Origin: Streptomyces katrae
GTDB taxonomy: Bacteria > Actinomycetota > Actinomycetes > Streptomycetales > Streptomycetaceae
Length of the DNA stretch: 64,000 nt
NCBI RefSeq assembly: GCF_000717655.1
Contig: NZ_JNZY01000020.1
Span: 38,324-102,323 of the forward strand
Direction: 5' to 3'
Shown here: piece by piece, positions 17,484 to 26,935 of the stretch
Layout of the letters: each line of letters opens with the position of its first letter
Numbering within the stretch: position 1 is the stretch's first letter
Made by a program: the position numbers and the translations under genes
The notes under the pieces: generated by a model
Seen by the model: only the letters and a program-made list of their open reading frames with translations
Told to the model about the DNA's origin: nothing
Database searches by the model: none

Positions 17484-18650
17484 ATGGGCGCCGTGACTCC
17501 TGCCAAAGCCCTGGCCCCAGCCGCCACCGCTCCGTCGCCCGCGTCGCCGAGTACGGCCCGGGCCATCAACGACCGGCTCGCCCTGCGATTCCTCCAAGAG
17601 GAAGGGCCGCTGACCGCCACTCAGCTCAAGACGATGACCGGCCTCTCCCGCCCTTCGGTCGCCGATCTCGTCGAGCGGCTGACCGGGGCCGGGCTGATCG
17701 AGGTCGTCGGGCAGTCGGGCGAACAGCGCCGCGGCCCCAACGCCAGGCTGTACGGGATCGTCGCCCGCCGTGCGTACCTGGCGGCCCTGGACGTACGGAC
17801 GGACAGCGCGACCGCGGTGGTCGCGGACCTGCTCGGCCGCCCTCTCGCCCAGGCCGAGCTCCCGGTGGACGCCGTCGAGGAGGCCGTGGACCTGCTCGAG
17901 GCGCTCGCGCGGGAGGCCGGCGCGGACGGGCTGCACACCGTGGTGGCCGGCGCGCCGGGCCTGGTGGCCCCGTCCGACGGGGTGCTGCGCAGCACCGCCG
18001 GCCTGCCGGTGTGGCACCGGGACCTGGTGGCGGCCCTCCGGCGGAGGCTGCCGGCCACGGTGGTGGTGGAGAACGAGACGAACCTCGCGGCCCTCGCGGA
18101 ACAGCGGGTCGGGGCCGCGCAGGACCTGGACTCCTTCGTGCTGCTGTGGCTCGGCGCGGGCGTCGGCGCGGCCGTGGTCCTGGACGGGCGGCTGCGGCGG
18201 GGCGCGTCGGGCGGGGCGGGCGAGATCGGCTTCCTGCCGGTGCCGGGCACGGGCCGGCTGCCCTCCGCCACGGACTGCGAGGGCGGCTTCCACGCGTTGG
18301 TCGGCCGGGAGGCCGTGGTCGCGCTCGCGGCGGAGCACGGCTGGGCCGGGCCGGTGGAGGAGGCGGTGGCGGGCGCCGCGGGCGAGGCCTTCATCGAGGC
18401 CCTGGCGGAACGGCTCGCGCTGGGCGCGGCGGCCGTCGCGGCGGTGCTGGATCCGGGGTGCCTGGTCCTGGCGGGTGGGCTGGGCCACGCGGGCGGCGCC
18501 CCCCTCGCCTGCGCGGTGGCCCGCCGCCTGACGACGCTGACCCCGGTCCCGATGGAGGTCCGGGCCACTGCCCTCGGCGACCCGGCGGTCCTGACGGGGG
18601 CGCGGCTGGCCGCCCGCGAAGCCGCGCAGGCGGACCTCTTCGCCCCCTGA
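17484..18650 (+). CDS. rokL6: ROK-family transcriptional repressor (RokL6 ortholog)
   Basis: This is a 388-residue ROK regulator. It has an N-terminal winged helix (about 30-85; LSRPSVADLVERLTGAGL) and an ASKHA sugar-kinase-like domain with ENETNLAALAEQ and GASGGAGEIGFL. The canonical zinc motif CxCGxxGCxE is degenerate (only DCEGG remains), suggesting that it is a pure regulator. The ATG at 17484 has GGAG upstream; a GTG three codons later is possible. Adjacency to the MFS gene and the operator palindrome supports RokL6, the reported regulator of glucosamine stress in S. coelicolor (literature from memory). Confidence 0.82.
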   Translation: MGAVTPAKALAPAATAPSPASPSTARAINDRLALRFLQEEGPLTATQLKTMTGLSRPSVADLVERLTGAGLIEVVGQSGEQRRGPNARLYGIVARRAYLAALDVRTDSATAVVADLLGRPLAQAELPVDAVEEAVDLLEALAREAGADGLHTVVAGAPGLVAPSDGVLRSTAGLPVWHRDLVAALRRRLPATVVVENETNLAALAEQRVGAAQDLDSFVLLWLGAGVGAAVVLDGRLRRGASGGAGEIGFLPVPGTGRLPSATDCEGGFHALVGREAVVALAAEHGWAGPVEEAVAGAAGEAFIEALAERLALGAAAVAAVLDPGCLVLAGGLGHAGGAPLACAVARRLTTLTPVPMEVRATALGDPAVLTGARLAAREAAQADLFAP

Positions 18651-18668
18651 GCCGCACCGGCCGGCACC

Positions 18669-18691
18669 GGCCGCACCGGGCCGGTGCGGCC
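18669..18691. terminator. Hairpin between convergent ROK and CorA-like genes
   Basis: A 10-bp perfect stem (GGCCGCACCG / CGGTGCGGCC) with a GGC loop, 19 bases after the ROK stop. It could act for either converging gene. Confidence 0.6.
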
Positions 18692-18745
18692 CGGTGTGCA
18701 TCGGGCCGGACCATGCCGCACCGTGGTTGCACCCGGCCGGACGGC

Positions 18746-19735
18746 CTACTCGTCGTCGACGCTTTCGTCGTCGTGGAGCCGGCGCCAGATGCGGGTGCGG
18801 TGCAGTACGTAGAGCGCGCCGGCCAAGAAGACCACCTGGAGGCCCACGGCGAGCACCCAGAAGATGACCCGGCTCTCCAGCTCGTCCGTCAGGTAGGCGA
18901 AGTTCATGCCGAAGAACCCCGTCAGGAAGGTCAGCGGCAGAAAGATCGTCGAAACGATCGCCAGCCGGTTGATCACGCCGTTCTGCTCGCCGGACACCAG
19001 CGAGGAGTAGGTGCCGAAGCCCCGCCGGGCGGCCTCCTGGAGTGCCTCGATGTCCGTCAGCACCAGCCTCGACACGCGCTGGTACTCACGGGCGAGCCGC
19101 TGGCGCTCCTCCGGGAAGTTGCGGTTCAGCACCCGGCGCGTGATGGCCTCCTCCGCCGCCTGGTGGTAGGGGAGGAGCGTGTGGTGCAGGAGCGCCGAGG
19201 TCCGGCGCAGCCGGGCCAGGCTGTAGAGCTGCTCGGGCTCGCGCTGCCGGAACATCTCGTCCTCCAGGTCCTCCACCTCCAGGAGGGCCTGGACGGCGGA
19301 TCGCCGGTAGGTCTCCAAGGCCTCGCCCAGCAGCAGGAACAGCGTGGCCACCGCGTCGGGGGGCCGTTCGTGCGGGAAGCGGGCGACGAGGCTCTCCACC
19401 AGCCCGGCCGGTCCCCGGTGCACCGTGACCAAATACCGCTCGGTGGCCACGACATGGAGGTGGACGACCTGGCCCGCCTCGATCGCCGGGACGACGAACG
19501 CGGCGGCGTCACCGAGGAACTCGGCGCGGGCGGATTCTCCCTCCCGGCCCAGCCACGGCAGGTCCTCGGCCTCCAGGCCGAGCAGGTGGGCGATCGGCTG
19601 CTCCCCGGGCGGTGCTTCCTCGGGCAGCTCCGCGTCCACCAACACGAAACGGGATTCCGCGAGTCGCTGACGGGCTTCGGAGACCGGGGTGCGCCGCGCG
19701 ATGCCCTCCGGCATGGACACCACCGAAACGATCAT
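18746..19735 (-). CDS. CorA-like Mg2+/divalent cation channel
   Basis: This is a 329-residue CorA-family protein. It has a long acidic cytoplasmic funnel domain, a coiled-coil helix rich in Leu and Arg, and two C-terminal membrane helices. The signature GMNF (FFGMNFAY) sits after the first helix. It ends with a charged C-terminal tail (RRLHDDESVDDE). The ATG at 19735 overlaps the stop of the upstream epimerase gene (ATGA), so the two are translationally coupled; a second ATG seven codons in is possible. The association of CorA with an ECF41 operon is unusual. Confidence 0.9.
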   Translation of the reverse strand: MIVSVVSMPEGIARRTPVSEARQRLAESRFVLVDAELPEEAPPGEQPIAHLLGLEAEDLPWLGREGESARAEFLGDAAAFVVPAIEAGQVVHLHVVATERYLVTVHRGPAGLVESLVARFPHERPPDAVATLFLLLGEALETYRRSAVQALLEVEDLEDEMFRQREPEQLYSLARLRRTSALLHHTLLPYHQAAEEAITRRVLNRNFPEERQRLAREYQRVSRLVLTDIEALQEAARRGFGTYSSLVSGEQNGVINRLAIVSTIFLPLTFLTGFFGMNFAYLTDELESRVIFWVLAVGLQVVFLAGALYVLHRTRIWRRLHDDESVDDE

Positions 19736-20490
19736 CGCCCCGCCGCTCCGGCCCGCGCCGCCAGGAACTCCGCGAACGTGCCCTTGCCGGACGCGTGGGA
19801 CGGGGTCAGGTTGCCGCCGCGGCAGAAAGCCGCGTACGCCTTCCCCGCGAGGGGCAGCGGGAACACCTTGCGCCGCCGTCCCGTCGCCGCCAGGTACGAC
19901 CGGCCCAGTTCCACCAGCGTGTGGATCTCCGGGCCGCCCATGTCCGTGACCCGGCCGGCCGGGGCCGGGACGGCGAGTTCCGCCATCCGGTCGGCGACCT
20001 CCTCCACGGCGATGGGCTGCACCCTGACCCCCCTCGGCAGCGGCAGCGGCACCAGCGGCACCTTCGCCAGCCCGTCCACCGCCATCGCCACCAGGTCGTG
20101 GAACTGAGTGGTCCGCAGGATCGTCACGCCCAGCCCCGACGCCTCCAGCATCCGCTCGACCTGGTACTTCACCTTGTAGTAGCCGAACGGGACCACATCG
20201 ACCCCGACGATCGAGATGTAGACGATGTTCGTGACCGTCCCGGCCCGCCGGGCCGCCTCGATCAGGTGCCCGGCGGCCACGTCGTCGCCGCCCCGCGGGG
20301 TGCTCGCGCAGTGCACGACCACCTCCGCGCCCGCCATCGCGGCATCGAGCCCGCTGCCGTCCCGGAGATCGACCGGGTGGTCCTTCGCGTGCCGGCTCAG
20401 GACCCGTACGTCGTGGCCCGCGGCCCGCAGCCGGCTGACGACCAGCGCGCCGAGGTTTCCGGTGCCTCCGGTGACGAGGATCGTGCTCAT
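19732..20490 (-). CDS. NmrA/SDR-type NAD(P)-binding epimerase-like protein
   Basis: This is a 252-residue atypical short-chain dehydrogenase with the N-terminal Rossmann motif TGGTGNLG (7-14) and a conserved YYKVKYQVE segment bearing the Tyr-x3-Lys pair. It resembles NAD-dependent epimerase/NmrA proteins that often accompany ECF41 sigma factors. The ECF41 gene lies 55 bases upstream on the same strand, so it is a probable regulon member. The substrate is unknown. Confidence 0.88.
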   Translation of the reverse strand: MSTILVTGGTGNLGALVVSRLRAAGHDVRVLSRHAKDHPVDLRDGSGLDAAMAGAEVVVHCASTPRGGDDVAAGHLIEAARRAGTVTNIVYISIVGVDVVPFGYYKVKYQVERMLEASGLGVTILRTTQFHDLVAMAVDGLAKVPLVPLPLPRGVRVQPIAVEEVADRMAELAVPAPAGRVTDMGGPEIHTLVELGRSYLAATGRRRKVFPLPLAGKAYAAFCRGGNLTPSHASGKGTFAEFLAARAGAAGR

Positions 20491-20545
20491 GGTGTTCGTT
20501 CCTTCCCTGAAGGGGGTGCGTTCACCGGCTGAGACCGGACAGCCC

Positions 20546-21460
20546 TCAGGAATGTGACAGCTGCCGCTGAAGGAACTCCAGCTTCTCCGGATTCACCACG
20601 CTGCGCACCTCGCGCACCAGCCCGTCCTCGATCTCCACCTGCAGGACCGTCCCGCCCACGATCAGCGCGGGCTCCCCGTTGACCTCCGCGAAGGAGATCG
20701 GCATCCCGGCCGCGAACTTGCGCAGCACACCCACCAGGAAGCGGGCCACCTTGTCCGGGCCCAGGATCGGCCGCCGTGCCGCGCCCACGATCCCGCCGCC
20801 GTCCGCCACGTACCGCACGTCGGCGGTCAGCATGCCCTCCAGCCGGGCCAGGTCGCCGTCGCGCGCCGCCGTCAGGAAGGTCTCCACCAGGCGCTGCCAC
20901 TGCGCCGGATCCGGTTCGAAGCGGGGGCGCGACTCCCGTCCGCCGGACGGCCCGGCCGTCCGGCCCGCAGCGACCCGGGCCGCGGCCCGCCGGTAGAGCT
21001 GCCGGCAGTTGGCCTCGGTCAGGTCCAGGAGCCCGGCGATCTCCCGATGGCCGTACGCGAACGCCTCGCGCAGCACGTACACCGCCCGCTCCACCGGCGT
21101 CAGCTGCTCCAGCAGCACCAGCAGGGCCATGGACACGCTGTCCCGCTGCTCCGCAGACTCCAGCGGGCCGAGGGTTCCGTCCCCGGTGAGGACCGGCTCG
21201 GGGAGCCAGGGGCCGACGTACTCCTCGCGCCGGGCCCGCGCCGAGGTGAGGCGGTTCAGGCAGAGGCGGGTGACGACCTTGGCGAGCCAGGCCCCGGGGT
21301 GCTCGATGTCCTCGCGCCCGGCGGAGCTCCAGCGCAGCCAGGCGTCCTGGACGGTGTCCTCGGCCTCGGCGGCGGAGCCGAGCATGCGGTAGGCGATGCC
21401 GAACATCCGGGGCCGGTGCTCCTCGAAGTCCGCGACGGGTGCGGCGTCCTGTGTGATCAC
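20546..21460 (-). CDS. ECF41-type RNA polymerase sigma factor (SigJ-like)
   Basis: This is a 304-residue ECF sigma factor. Sigma2 (about 12-75) and sigma4 (about 110-165) domains are joined by a linker carrying the ECF41 motif WLPEP (85-89). A C-terminal SnoaL-like domain follows with DGGG (220-223) and NPEKL (290-294). In this group the fused domain replaces an anti-sigma factor. The downstream epimerase and CorA genes probably form its operon, because ECF41 factors typically drive their own adjacent oxidoreductase/epimerase genes. Confidence 0.92.
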   Translation of the reverse strand: MITQDAAPVADFEEHRPRMFGIAYRMLGSAAEAEDTVQDAWLRWSSAGREDIEHPGAWLAKVVTRLCLNRLTSARARREEYVGPWLPEPVLTGDGTLGPLESAEQRDSVSMALLVLLEQLTPVERAVYVLREAFAYGHREIAGLLDLTEANCRQLYRRAAARVAAGRTAGPSGGRESRPRFEPDPAQWQRLVETFLTAARDGDLARLEGMLTADVRYVADGGGIVGAARRPILGPDKVARFLVGVLRKFAAGMPISFAEVNGEPALIVGGTVLQVEIEDGLVREVRSVVNPEKLEFLQRQLSHS

Positions 21461-21495
21461 CGCAGCAGCCTACGAGGGGCCGCGCCGGCACGTGC

Positions 21496-21529
21496 GAGGA
21501 CCCGGTGACCGCCGGGCCACCGGGTCCTC
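21496..21529 (-). terminator. Hairpin after the chitinase gene
   Basis: GAGGACCCGGTG and its exact complement CACCGGGTCCTC form a 12-bp stem with a 10-base loop, about 30 bases beyond the chitinase stop and upstream of the ECF41 gene. Confidence 0.65.
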
Positions 21530-21561
21530 ACGTTCGCCCGCCTACGGGAACCGACGGGGTG

Positions 21562-23934
21562 TCAGCAAGCGCCCTGGTCCTTCCAGACGCCCCACTCACC
21601 GGTGGTGCCGGGCTCCTCGTTCTGCGTCCACCACTGGGCCTTCCAGCCGTGGCCCTTGTGCGAGACGACGTCCCCGCCGTTGTAGACGGTGCCCGCGACG
21701 TACGCCGGGTTGCTGCAGGTCCCGCCCGGCGGCGTGGTCGGGGGAGTGGTGGGAGGCGTCGTCGGGGGAGTGGTCGGCGGGGTCGTGGGCGGGGTGGTCG
21801 GCGGGATCGTCGAGCCCCCCGGCTCGACGAGCGCCGTGCCGCGTGCCAGGTCACCGGCGAGGGCATAGGTGGTGCCGGAGATGTTCACCGTCCAGTTGGA
21901 GGGCGTGGACACCGGCAGGTAGTAGTTGAACGCCAGGTCGACGGAGGCGCCGGGGGCCAGCGCCTGCCACGCCGGCAGCTTCAGCGAGACGCGCTGGAAG
22001 TCGCCCTTCAGGCCGCCGACGTTGGTGCCGGTGTGGCCGCTGCTGATCACCTTCGTACCGAAGCCGGACTGGTCGGACGCGTTGTCCGGGGCCGAGGTCC
22101 CGTAGTCGAACCGGAACTCGGTGCCGCCGGGCAGCGTGGTCTTCGTGTTGTTGGTGATCTTGAGCTTCGGGGTGATGGGGTAGTTGGAGTCGCCCAGCTT
22201 GAACTCGGTGAACTCCGTCTTGATGTCCACGGCCTGGGCCGGCAGTGCGCTGCCCGCCTTCTTCGCGCCGTACGGCGCGGCCGCCTTGAACTTGTCGTAC
22301 ATCAGAGAGGTGAGCGTGTCGCCCATCTCGTACTGGCCCTTGGCGGAGTCGTACGCGTAGTCGCCCGCCAGCTCCCAGACCATCGTGCCGCCGATGCCCT
22401 TGTCCACCACGTAGTCGGCCTTGGCGGCGACGGACTGCTCGTCCTCCGTCGACAGGAAGACCTTCTTCTGGGCGTTCCACAGCCACGGCGCCACCAGGGT
22501 GGAGTCGTACTTGCGGGCGTAGGTGCCGGTCAGCGTGGTGTTCGCCGGGAAGCCGTACCTGGTGACGTAGTCGCCGACGACGCCCTTCTCCAGGTTCTTG
22601 GCGTGCCACATCGGGTTGGAGCCCGCCGGGGACTCGGCCCCGTTGGTGTCCAGGTCGTGCCACAGGTTGTCGATGCCGACCGCGCCGTCACCGCACTTGG
22701 TCAGCCCCGCCCCGGCGGGGCAGGTGGTCGCCGGGGCCTTGCCCCACATGCCGTCCGTGCCGCCCTGCACGTTCTTGAAGCCGCGGGTGTAGTACGGCAG
22801 GCCCATGTTGATGCGGCCGGCCGGCATGGAGCCGCGGAAGTAGTGGTAGGCCCAGTCGGAGTTGAGGTAGCCGATGCCGCCGTACTGGGAGGTGGAGTAG
22901 ACGCCGGCGGCGGCCAGTTCGCCGTCCTTGCCGTCGTCGAAGAGCGAGGCGTTGGGGCCGACGTACTCGTTCCACGCGCCGTGCAGGTCGTAGGACATGA
23001 TGTTGACGTAGTCCAGGTACTTCTGCATCTGGAACGTCTCCATGCCCCGCAGCAGGTAGCCGGAGGAGGGGGCGGCGACGGAGAGCAGGTAGTGCTTGCC
23101 GTCGGCGGCGCCCGCGCGGTCGAGCTTCTCGCGCAGCGACTTCATCAGTGCGGCGTAGCCCTGGACGAGCCCGGACCGGCGGGCGTTGGAGAGCTGCCAG
23201 TCCAGCGGGTTGCCCGCGTCCTTCATGGTGGTCGGGTACTCGTAGTCGATGTCGACGCCGTTGAACCCGTACTTGCGGACGAACTCGACCGAGGAGTCCG
23301 CGAACGTGTCGATGCCGGCCTGGTTGACGGAGCCGTCGGCGTTGGTGGCCATCGAGTAGAAGCCGCCCGAGGCGACGCGGTTGCCGTCGTCGCCGAAGTA
23401 GCCGCCGGTCTCGGCCCAGCCGCCGACCGAGATCAGCGTCTTCACGTTCGGGTACTGCTTCTTGAATTTGTTCAGCAGGTTGAAGTGGCCCTTGTACGGC
23501 AGGGCCGGATCCATCTCGGCGCCGGCAACACCCGGCCAGGTCATCCCGGTGGCGGCGTTGTTCGCGTTGTCCGCGCCGACCGAGATCCTGTTGTCGGCGC
23601 CCACGTGGGCGAAGGCGTAATTCAGATGGGTGACCTTGGACCACGGGACGTTGTTGGCGAGGTAGGCGGGGGTGCCGTCCTTGCCGGTCCGCCACCCGGT
23701 GAAATATCCGATGACGCGGCGCTGGTGGTCGGCGCCCATCTTCTCGCGGCCCTCGGAGTCGTAGACCGAGCAGTACGGGACGTCGACACCGGCGGTCTTG
23801 TACAGCCCGTCCGGGCGACAGCCCTCGTGGTCGGCGGCGTGCGAGACGCCGGACGAGAGCCCGCCCACCAGCAGTCCGGCGATTGCGGCGCCGGATGCCA
23901 GGAGCATCGCTCTCGTACGGGTGGGGGACGGCAT
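21562..23934 (-). CDS. Secreted GH18 chitinase with C-terminal chitin-binding module
   Basis: This is a 790-residue secreted chitinase. A Sec signal peptide (1-33, cleavage after SHA) is followed by a GH18 catalytic barrel with the DxDxE motif Asp228-Ile-Asp230-Tyr-Glu232, where Glu232 is the acid/base. A beta-sandwich domain (about 570-705), a Pro-Thr linker of repeated PPTT units (about 715-742) and a CBM5/12-like module of about 48 residues ([12 protein letters not shown]...WWTQNEEPG) complete it. It degrades chitin extracellularly to oligomers for N-acetylglucosamine uptake. The promoter carries the Streptomyces chitinase repeats, so control by DasR and chitin is expected. Confidence 0.95.
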   Translation of the reverse strand: MPSPTRTRAMLLASGAAIAGLLVGGLSSGVSHAADHEGCRPDGLYKTAGVDVPYCSVYDSEGREKMGADHQRRVIGYFTGWRTGKDGTPAYLANNVPWSKVTHLNYAFAHVGADNRISVGADNANNAATGMTWPGVAGAEMDPALPYKGHFNLLNKFKKQYPNVKTLISVGGWAETGGYFGDDGNRVASGGFYSMATNADGSVNQAGIDTFADSSVEFVRKYGFNGVDIDYEYPTTMKDAGNPLDWQLSNARRSGLVQGYAALMKSLREKLDRAGAADGKHYLLSVAAPSSGYLLRGMETFQMQKYLDYVNIMSYDLHGAWNEYVGPNASLFDDGKDGELAAAGVYSTSQYGGIGYLNSDWAYHYFRGSMPAGRINMGLPYYTRGFKNVQGGTDGMWGKAPATTCPAGAGLTKCGDGAVGIDNLWHDLDTNGAESPAGSNPMWHAKNLEKGVVGDYVTRYGFPANTTLTGTYARKYDSTLVAPWLWNAQKKVFLSTEDEQSVAAKADYVVDKGIGGTMVWELAGDYAYDSAKGQYEMGDTLTSLMYDKFKAAAPYGAKKAGSALPAQAVDIKTEFTEFKLGDSNYPITPKLKITNNTKTTLPGGTEFRFDYGTSAPDNASDQSGFGTKVISSGHTGTNVGGLKGDFQRVSLKLPAWQALAPGASVDLAFNYYLPVSTPSNWTVNISGTTYALAGDLARGTALVEPGGSTIPPTTPPTTPPTTPPTTPPTTPPTTPPGGTCSNPAYVAGTVYNGGDVVSHKGHGWKAQWWTQNEEPGTTGEWGVWKDQGAC

Positions 23935-24054
23935 GGTGCCTCCTGGGGAGGGGAGGATGGCAGGACACGAAAGGGCACAACAGGCGGAAAGTGGTGCGTG
24001 TTGGCCCGTGACGTGCGCACATCTGACGGGCTGTCTCCCGAGAGGATGAAGGGA

Positions 24055-24096
24055 ACGTTAAGAGGACTAGACCACCTCGTCAATAGGTCTGTACCA
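24055..24096 (-). promoter_or_regulatory. Chitinase promoter with paired 12-bp direct repeats
   Basis: Reading the minus strand, TGGTACAGACCT (24096-24085) and TGGTCTAGTCCT (24074-24063) are 22 bases apart and flank a promoter with -35 TTGACG (24083-24078), a 17-base spacer and -10 TAACGT (24060-24055). This is the established arrangement of Streptomyces chitinase promoters; the repeats resemble DasR sites (TGGTCTAGACCA). Confidence 0.85.
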
Positions 24097-24213
24097 ATCG
24101 GCGGCGCACTTGACGGACTCCCGCGGAAGACCCCCTCTGTGACCCAGGCCACAGCTCCTCGCTCGCATGGCCGCCGATCACCCGTGGCAAACTGGCAGGA
24201 GTACCAGTAAGCA

Positions 24214-24339
24214 GCGCACTCCGGGGTCGGTGTAATTCCGAACCGGCGGTATAGTCCGCGACCCGTCCGCAGCCAGCGGCCGGTTGACCAGGTGAAATTC
24301 CTGGACCGACGGTGAAAGTCCGGATGGGAGGCAGTGCGC
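24214..24339 (+). ncRNA. FMN riboswitch (RFN element)
   Basis: The FMN aptamer core is recognisable. P1 arms GCGCACT (24214-24220) and AGTGCGC (24333-24339) pair perfectly. Between them lie the conserved blocks CCGGGGTCGGTG, ATTCCGAACCGGCGGT, AGTCCGCGACCC, CCAGGTGAAATTCCTGG, GACGGTGAAAGTCCGGATGG and GAGGCAGTGCGC in the correct order. It sits upstream of ribD and should repress the riboflavin operon when FMN is high. Confidence 0.96.
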
Positions 24340-24397
24340 GGCGGGCCAGTCACCGGTACGCCGCCGTCGGCGGTTCATCGGCGTATCCCCTGTGGAC

Positions 24398-24419
24398 ACG
24401 TCCGGGCGGACCGTTTTTT
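24398..24419 (+). terminator. Candidate expression-platform terminator in the rib leader
   Basis: A short stem (ACGTCC / GGACCGT with one bulged C) is followed directly by a T6 run at 24414-24419, which is striking in such GC-rich DNA. It lies 60 bases after the aptamer and 90 before ribD, where a riboswitch attenuator is expected. The stem is weak, so translational control remains possible. Confidence 0.45.
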
Positions 24420-24509
24420 CGGCCTCGGCGTGCCGCGTGTGCTGAACCGCTTCATCTGTCGTATCCCGACAGGCCCCGGAGTCCGTGCCCGACGAGGCAG
24501 GAGGACCCG

Positions 24510-25652
24510 GTGGCGAACCACGCCGCGAACGCACCGCACGACGCCGTCGGCGGTGCCGACGCCGACGCGCAGGCCATGCGCCGCGCCATCGAGCTCGCCG
24601 CCCGCGGCCTCGGCTCCACCAGCCCCAACCCGGTCGTCGGCTGTGTCGTCACGGACGCCGCGGGCACCGTCGTCGGCGAGGGCTGGCACGAGCGGGCCGG
24701 CGGCCCGCACGCCGAGGTCCACGCCCTGCGCGCGGCAGGCGAGGCAGCCCGCGGCGGCACCGCCTACGTCACCCTCGAACCCTGCAACCACACCGGTCGC
24801 ACGGGGCCCTGCGCCCAGGCCCTCGCCGAGGCCGGCGTCACCCGCGTGGTCTACGCCGTCGCAGACCCGAACCCGCAGGCCAGCGGCGGCGCCGACACCC
24901 TGCGTGCTGCCGGTGTCAAGGCCGAGGGCGGGCTCCTGGAGGCCGAAGCCGCGGCGGGCAACGCCGCCTGGCTCACCTCCGTACGCCTCGGCCGCCCGCA
25001 CGTGACCTGGAAGTACGCGGCCACCCTCGACGGCCGCAGCGCCGCCGCGGACGGCAGCAGCCGCTGGATCACCGGCCCGGAGTCCCGCGCCGACGTCCAC
25101 CGGCTGCGCGCCGAGGCCGACGCCGTCCTCGTGGGCGGCGGCACCCTGCGCGAGGACGACCCGCACCTGGCCGTACGCGACGTCGAGGGCGCCACCCAGC
25201 CGCTGCGCGTCGCCCTCGACACCCGCGCCGGCCTCCCGCCGACCGCCCGCATCCTCGACGACGCCGCACCCACGCTGCTCGTCACCGGCGAGGACGCCGA
25301 CACCCGGCACCTCCCGGGCGTCGAGCTGCTCCGCCTCCCCCTGCACGACGGCCGCATCGCCGTCCACGACCTGCTCGCGCAGCTGTACGCCCGCGGCGTG
25401 CGCTCCGTACTCCTCGAAGGCGGCCCCACCCTGGCCGGAGCCTTCCTCGAGGCCGGAGCCGTCGACCGCGTCATCGGCTACCTCGCCCCGGCCCTCCTCG
25501 GCTCCGGCCCCACCGCCCTCGCCGACGCCGGCATCACGAACATCGCCCACGCGGTACGTCTCGACATCACCGAGGCCGTCCGCGTCGGCACCGATCTCCG
25601 CATCACCGCAGTCCCCCAAGCCGCCCCCACCACCGCCCCCAAGGAGCACTGA
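24510..25652 (+). CDS. ribD: Bifunctional riboflavin deaminase/reductase RibD
   Basis: This is a 380-residue bifunctional enzyme for steps 2 and 3 of the pyrimidine branch: deamination of the GTP-derived diaminopyrimidine, then NADPH-dependent reduction of its ribose. The N-terminal deaminase (20-165) has the zinc site His67-Ala-Glu69 with Cys92 and Cys101 (PCNHTGRTGPC). The C-terminal reductase (165-375) has ITGPESRADVH and LLEGGPTLAG. The GTG start has GGAGG upstream. It is the first gene of the FMN-controlled operon, and its stop abuts the ribE GTG. Confidence 0.96.
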   Translation: MANHAANAPHDAVGGADADAQAMRRAIELAARGLGSTSPNPVVGCVVTDAAGTVVGEGWHERAGGPHAEVHALRAAGEAARGGTAYVTLEPCNHTGRTGPCAQALAEAGVTRVVYAVADPNPQASGGADTLRAAGVKAEGGLLEAEAAAGNAAWLTSVRLGRPHVTWKYAATLDGRSAAADGSSRWITGPESRADVHRLRAEADAVLVGGGTLREDDPHLAVRDVEGATQPLRVALDTRAGLPPTARILDDAAPTLLVTGEDADTRHLPGVELLRLPLHDGRIAVHDLLAQLYARGVRSVLLEGGPTLAGAFLEAGAVDRVIGYLAPALLGSGPTALADAGITNIAHAVRLDITEAVRVGTDLRITAVPQAAPTTAPKEH

Positions 25653-26285
25653 GTGTTCACCGGAATCGTCGAAGAACTGGGCGAGGTCACCGCCGTCGAG
25701 CAGCTCGCCGAGGCCTCCCGCTTCCGCCTGCGCGGCCCCGTCGTCACCGACGGCGCCAAGCACGGCGACTCCATCGCCGTCAACGGCGTCTGCCTGACCG
25801 TCGTGGAGACCGCGGACGGCGAGTTCACCGCCGACGTCATGCAGGAGACCCTGAACCGCTCCAGCCTCGGCACCCTCCACCCGGGCTCCCGCGTCAACCT
25901 GGAGCGCCCGATGGCCCTCGGCGGACGGCTCGGCGGACACCTGGTCCAGGGGCACGTGGACGGCACCGGCGAGATCCTCTCCCGGACGCCCTCCGAGCAC
26001 TGGGAGATCGTCAAGGTCGCGCTCCCCGCGCACCTGTCCCGGTACGTCGTGGAGAAGGGCTCCGTCACGGTCGACGGCGTCAGCCTCACCGTGGTCGAAG
26101 CCGCCGCCGACTGGTTCACCATCAGCCTCATCCCCACCACCCTCGCGCTGACCACGCTCGGCATCAAGCAGCCCGGCGACCCGGTCAACCTCGAGGTCGA
26201 CGTCCTCGCGAAGTACGTCGAGCGCCTGATGGCCGCAGGCAGCCTCCGAACTGACCCGCTGACCGCCAAGGAGGACCAGCAGTGA
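25653..26285 (+). CDS. ribE: Riboflavin synthase alpha subunit
   Basis: This is the 210-residue riboflavin synthase, which dismutates two 6,7-dimethyl-8-ribityllumazine molecules to riboflavin. The N-terminal signature [10 protein letters not shown] and two homologous beta-barrel lumazine-binding repeats are visible (repeat 2 from about residue 95, [13 protein letters not shown] then [16 protein letters not shown]). The GTG directly follows the ribD TGA, and its own TGA overlaps the next GTG (GTGA). The gene is called ribC in Bacillus nomenclature. Confidence 0.96.
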   Translation: MFTGIVEELGEVTAVEQLAEASRFRLRGPVVTDGAKHGDSIAVNGVCLTVVETADGEFTADVMQETLNRSSLGTLHPGSRVNLERPMALGGRLGGHLVQGHVDGTGEILSRTPSEHWEIVKVALPAHLSRYVVEKGSVTVDGVSLTVVEAAADWFTISLIPTTLALTTLGIKQPGDPVNLEVDVLAKYVERLMAAGSLRTDPLTAKEDQQ

Positions 26286-26935
26286 CCGCCCTGACCTGGC
26301 TCAACGCGGAGGCCTTCACGGTCTTCGGCCAGAAGGTCATCTGGTCCGACATGATCGGCAACCTGATGGGCCTGGCCGCCCTCGCCCTCGGCTGGCGCCG
26401 CTCCATATGGACCTGGCCCGCCCAGCTGCTGTCCGGCCTGATCCTCATAGCCGCCTACGCCTCCGCCCACCTCGCCGGCGGTGTCGGCAAGCAGCTCCTC
26501 GTCATCGGCGTGGCCGCATGGGGCTGGCGCGCCTGGCAGCTCGGCCGCAAGCAGGCCCAGGACGGCACCCTCGCCGTGCGCACCGCGACCTGGACCGAGC
26601 GCGGGCTGCTCCTCGCCGGAGCGGCCCTCGGCACCCTCGCCGTCGGCGGCCTGTTCACGCTCTTCCCGGACCTGTCCTGGAGCCCGTGGGCCGACGCCTA
26701 CATCTTCGTCGGCACGATCGTCGCGATGGTCGCCCAGGCGCGCGGCCTGGTCGAGTTCTGGTTCGCCTGGCTCCTCGTCGACCTGGTCGGCGTCCCGCTC
26801 GCCTTCACCAACGGACTGGCCTTCTCCGGCCTCGTCTACGTCGTCTACTTCGCGCTCGTCCTGTGGGGCGCCCACGACTGGTACCAGCGCTCGCGCACCA
26901 CCCCCGCCCCGGCCCTGGAAGGAGCAACGGCATGA
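26282..26935 (+). CDS. ribM: PnuC-family riboflavin transporter RibM
   Basis: This is a 217-residue membrane protein with about seven helices in the PnuC (NMN transporter) family. In actinobacteria, PnuC-like proteins inside FMN-controlled rib operons have been shown to carry riboflavin (RibM of Corynebacterium and Streptomyces davawensis), and the genomic position here matches. The conserved aromatic-rich TM segments ([20 protein letters not shown] VAAWGWRAW) are visible. Its start overlaps ribE and its stop overlaps ribBA, so it is tightly coupled. Confidence 0.9.
   Translation: MTALTWLNAEAFTVFGQKVIWSDMIGNLMGLAALALGWRRSIWTWPAQLLSGLILIAAYASAHLAGGVGKQLLVIGVAAWGWRAWQLGRKQAQDGTLAVRTATWTERGLLLAGAALGTLAVGGLFTLFPDLSWSPWADAYIFVGTIVAMVAQARGLVEFWFAWLLVDLVGVPLAFTNGLAFSGLVYVVYFALVLWGAHDWYQRSRTTPAPALEGATA

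Noticed and set aside
21505..24210. A 901-codon plus-strand open frame over the chitinase
   Set aside because: The minus-strand frame encodes a complete signal peptide, GH18 domain and chitin-binding module.
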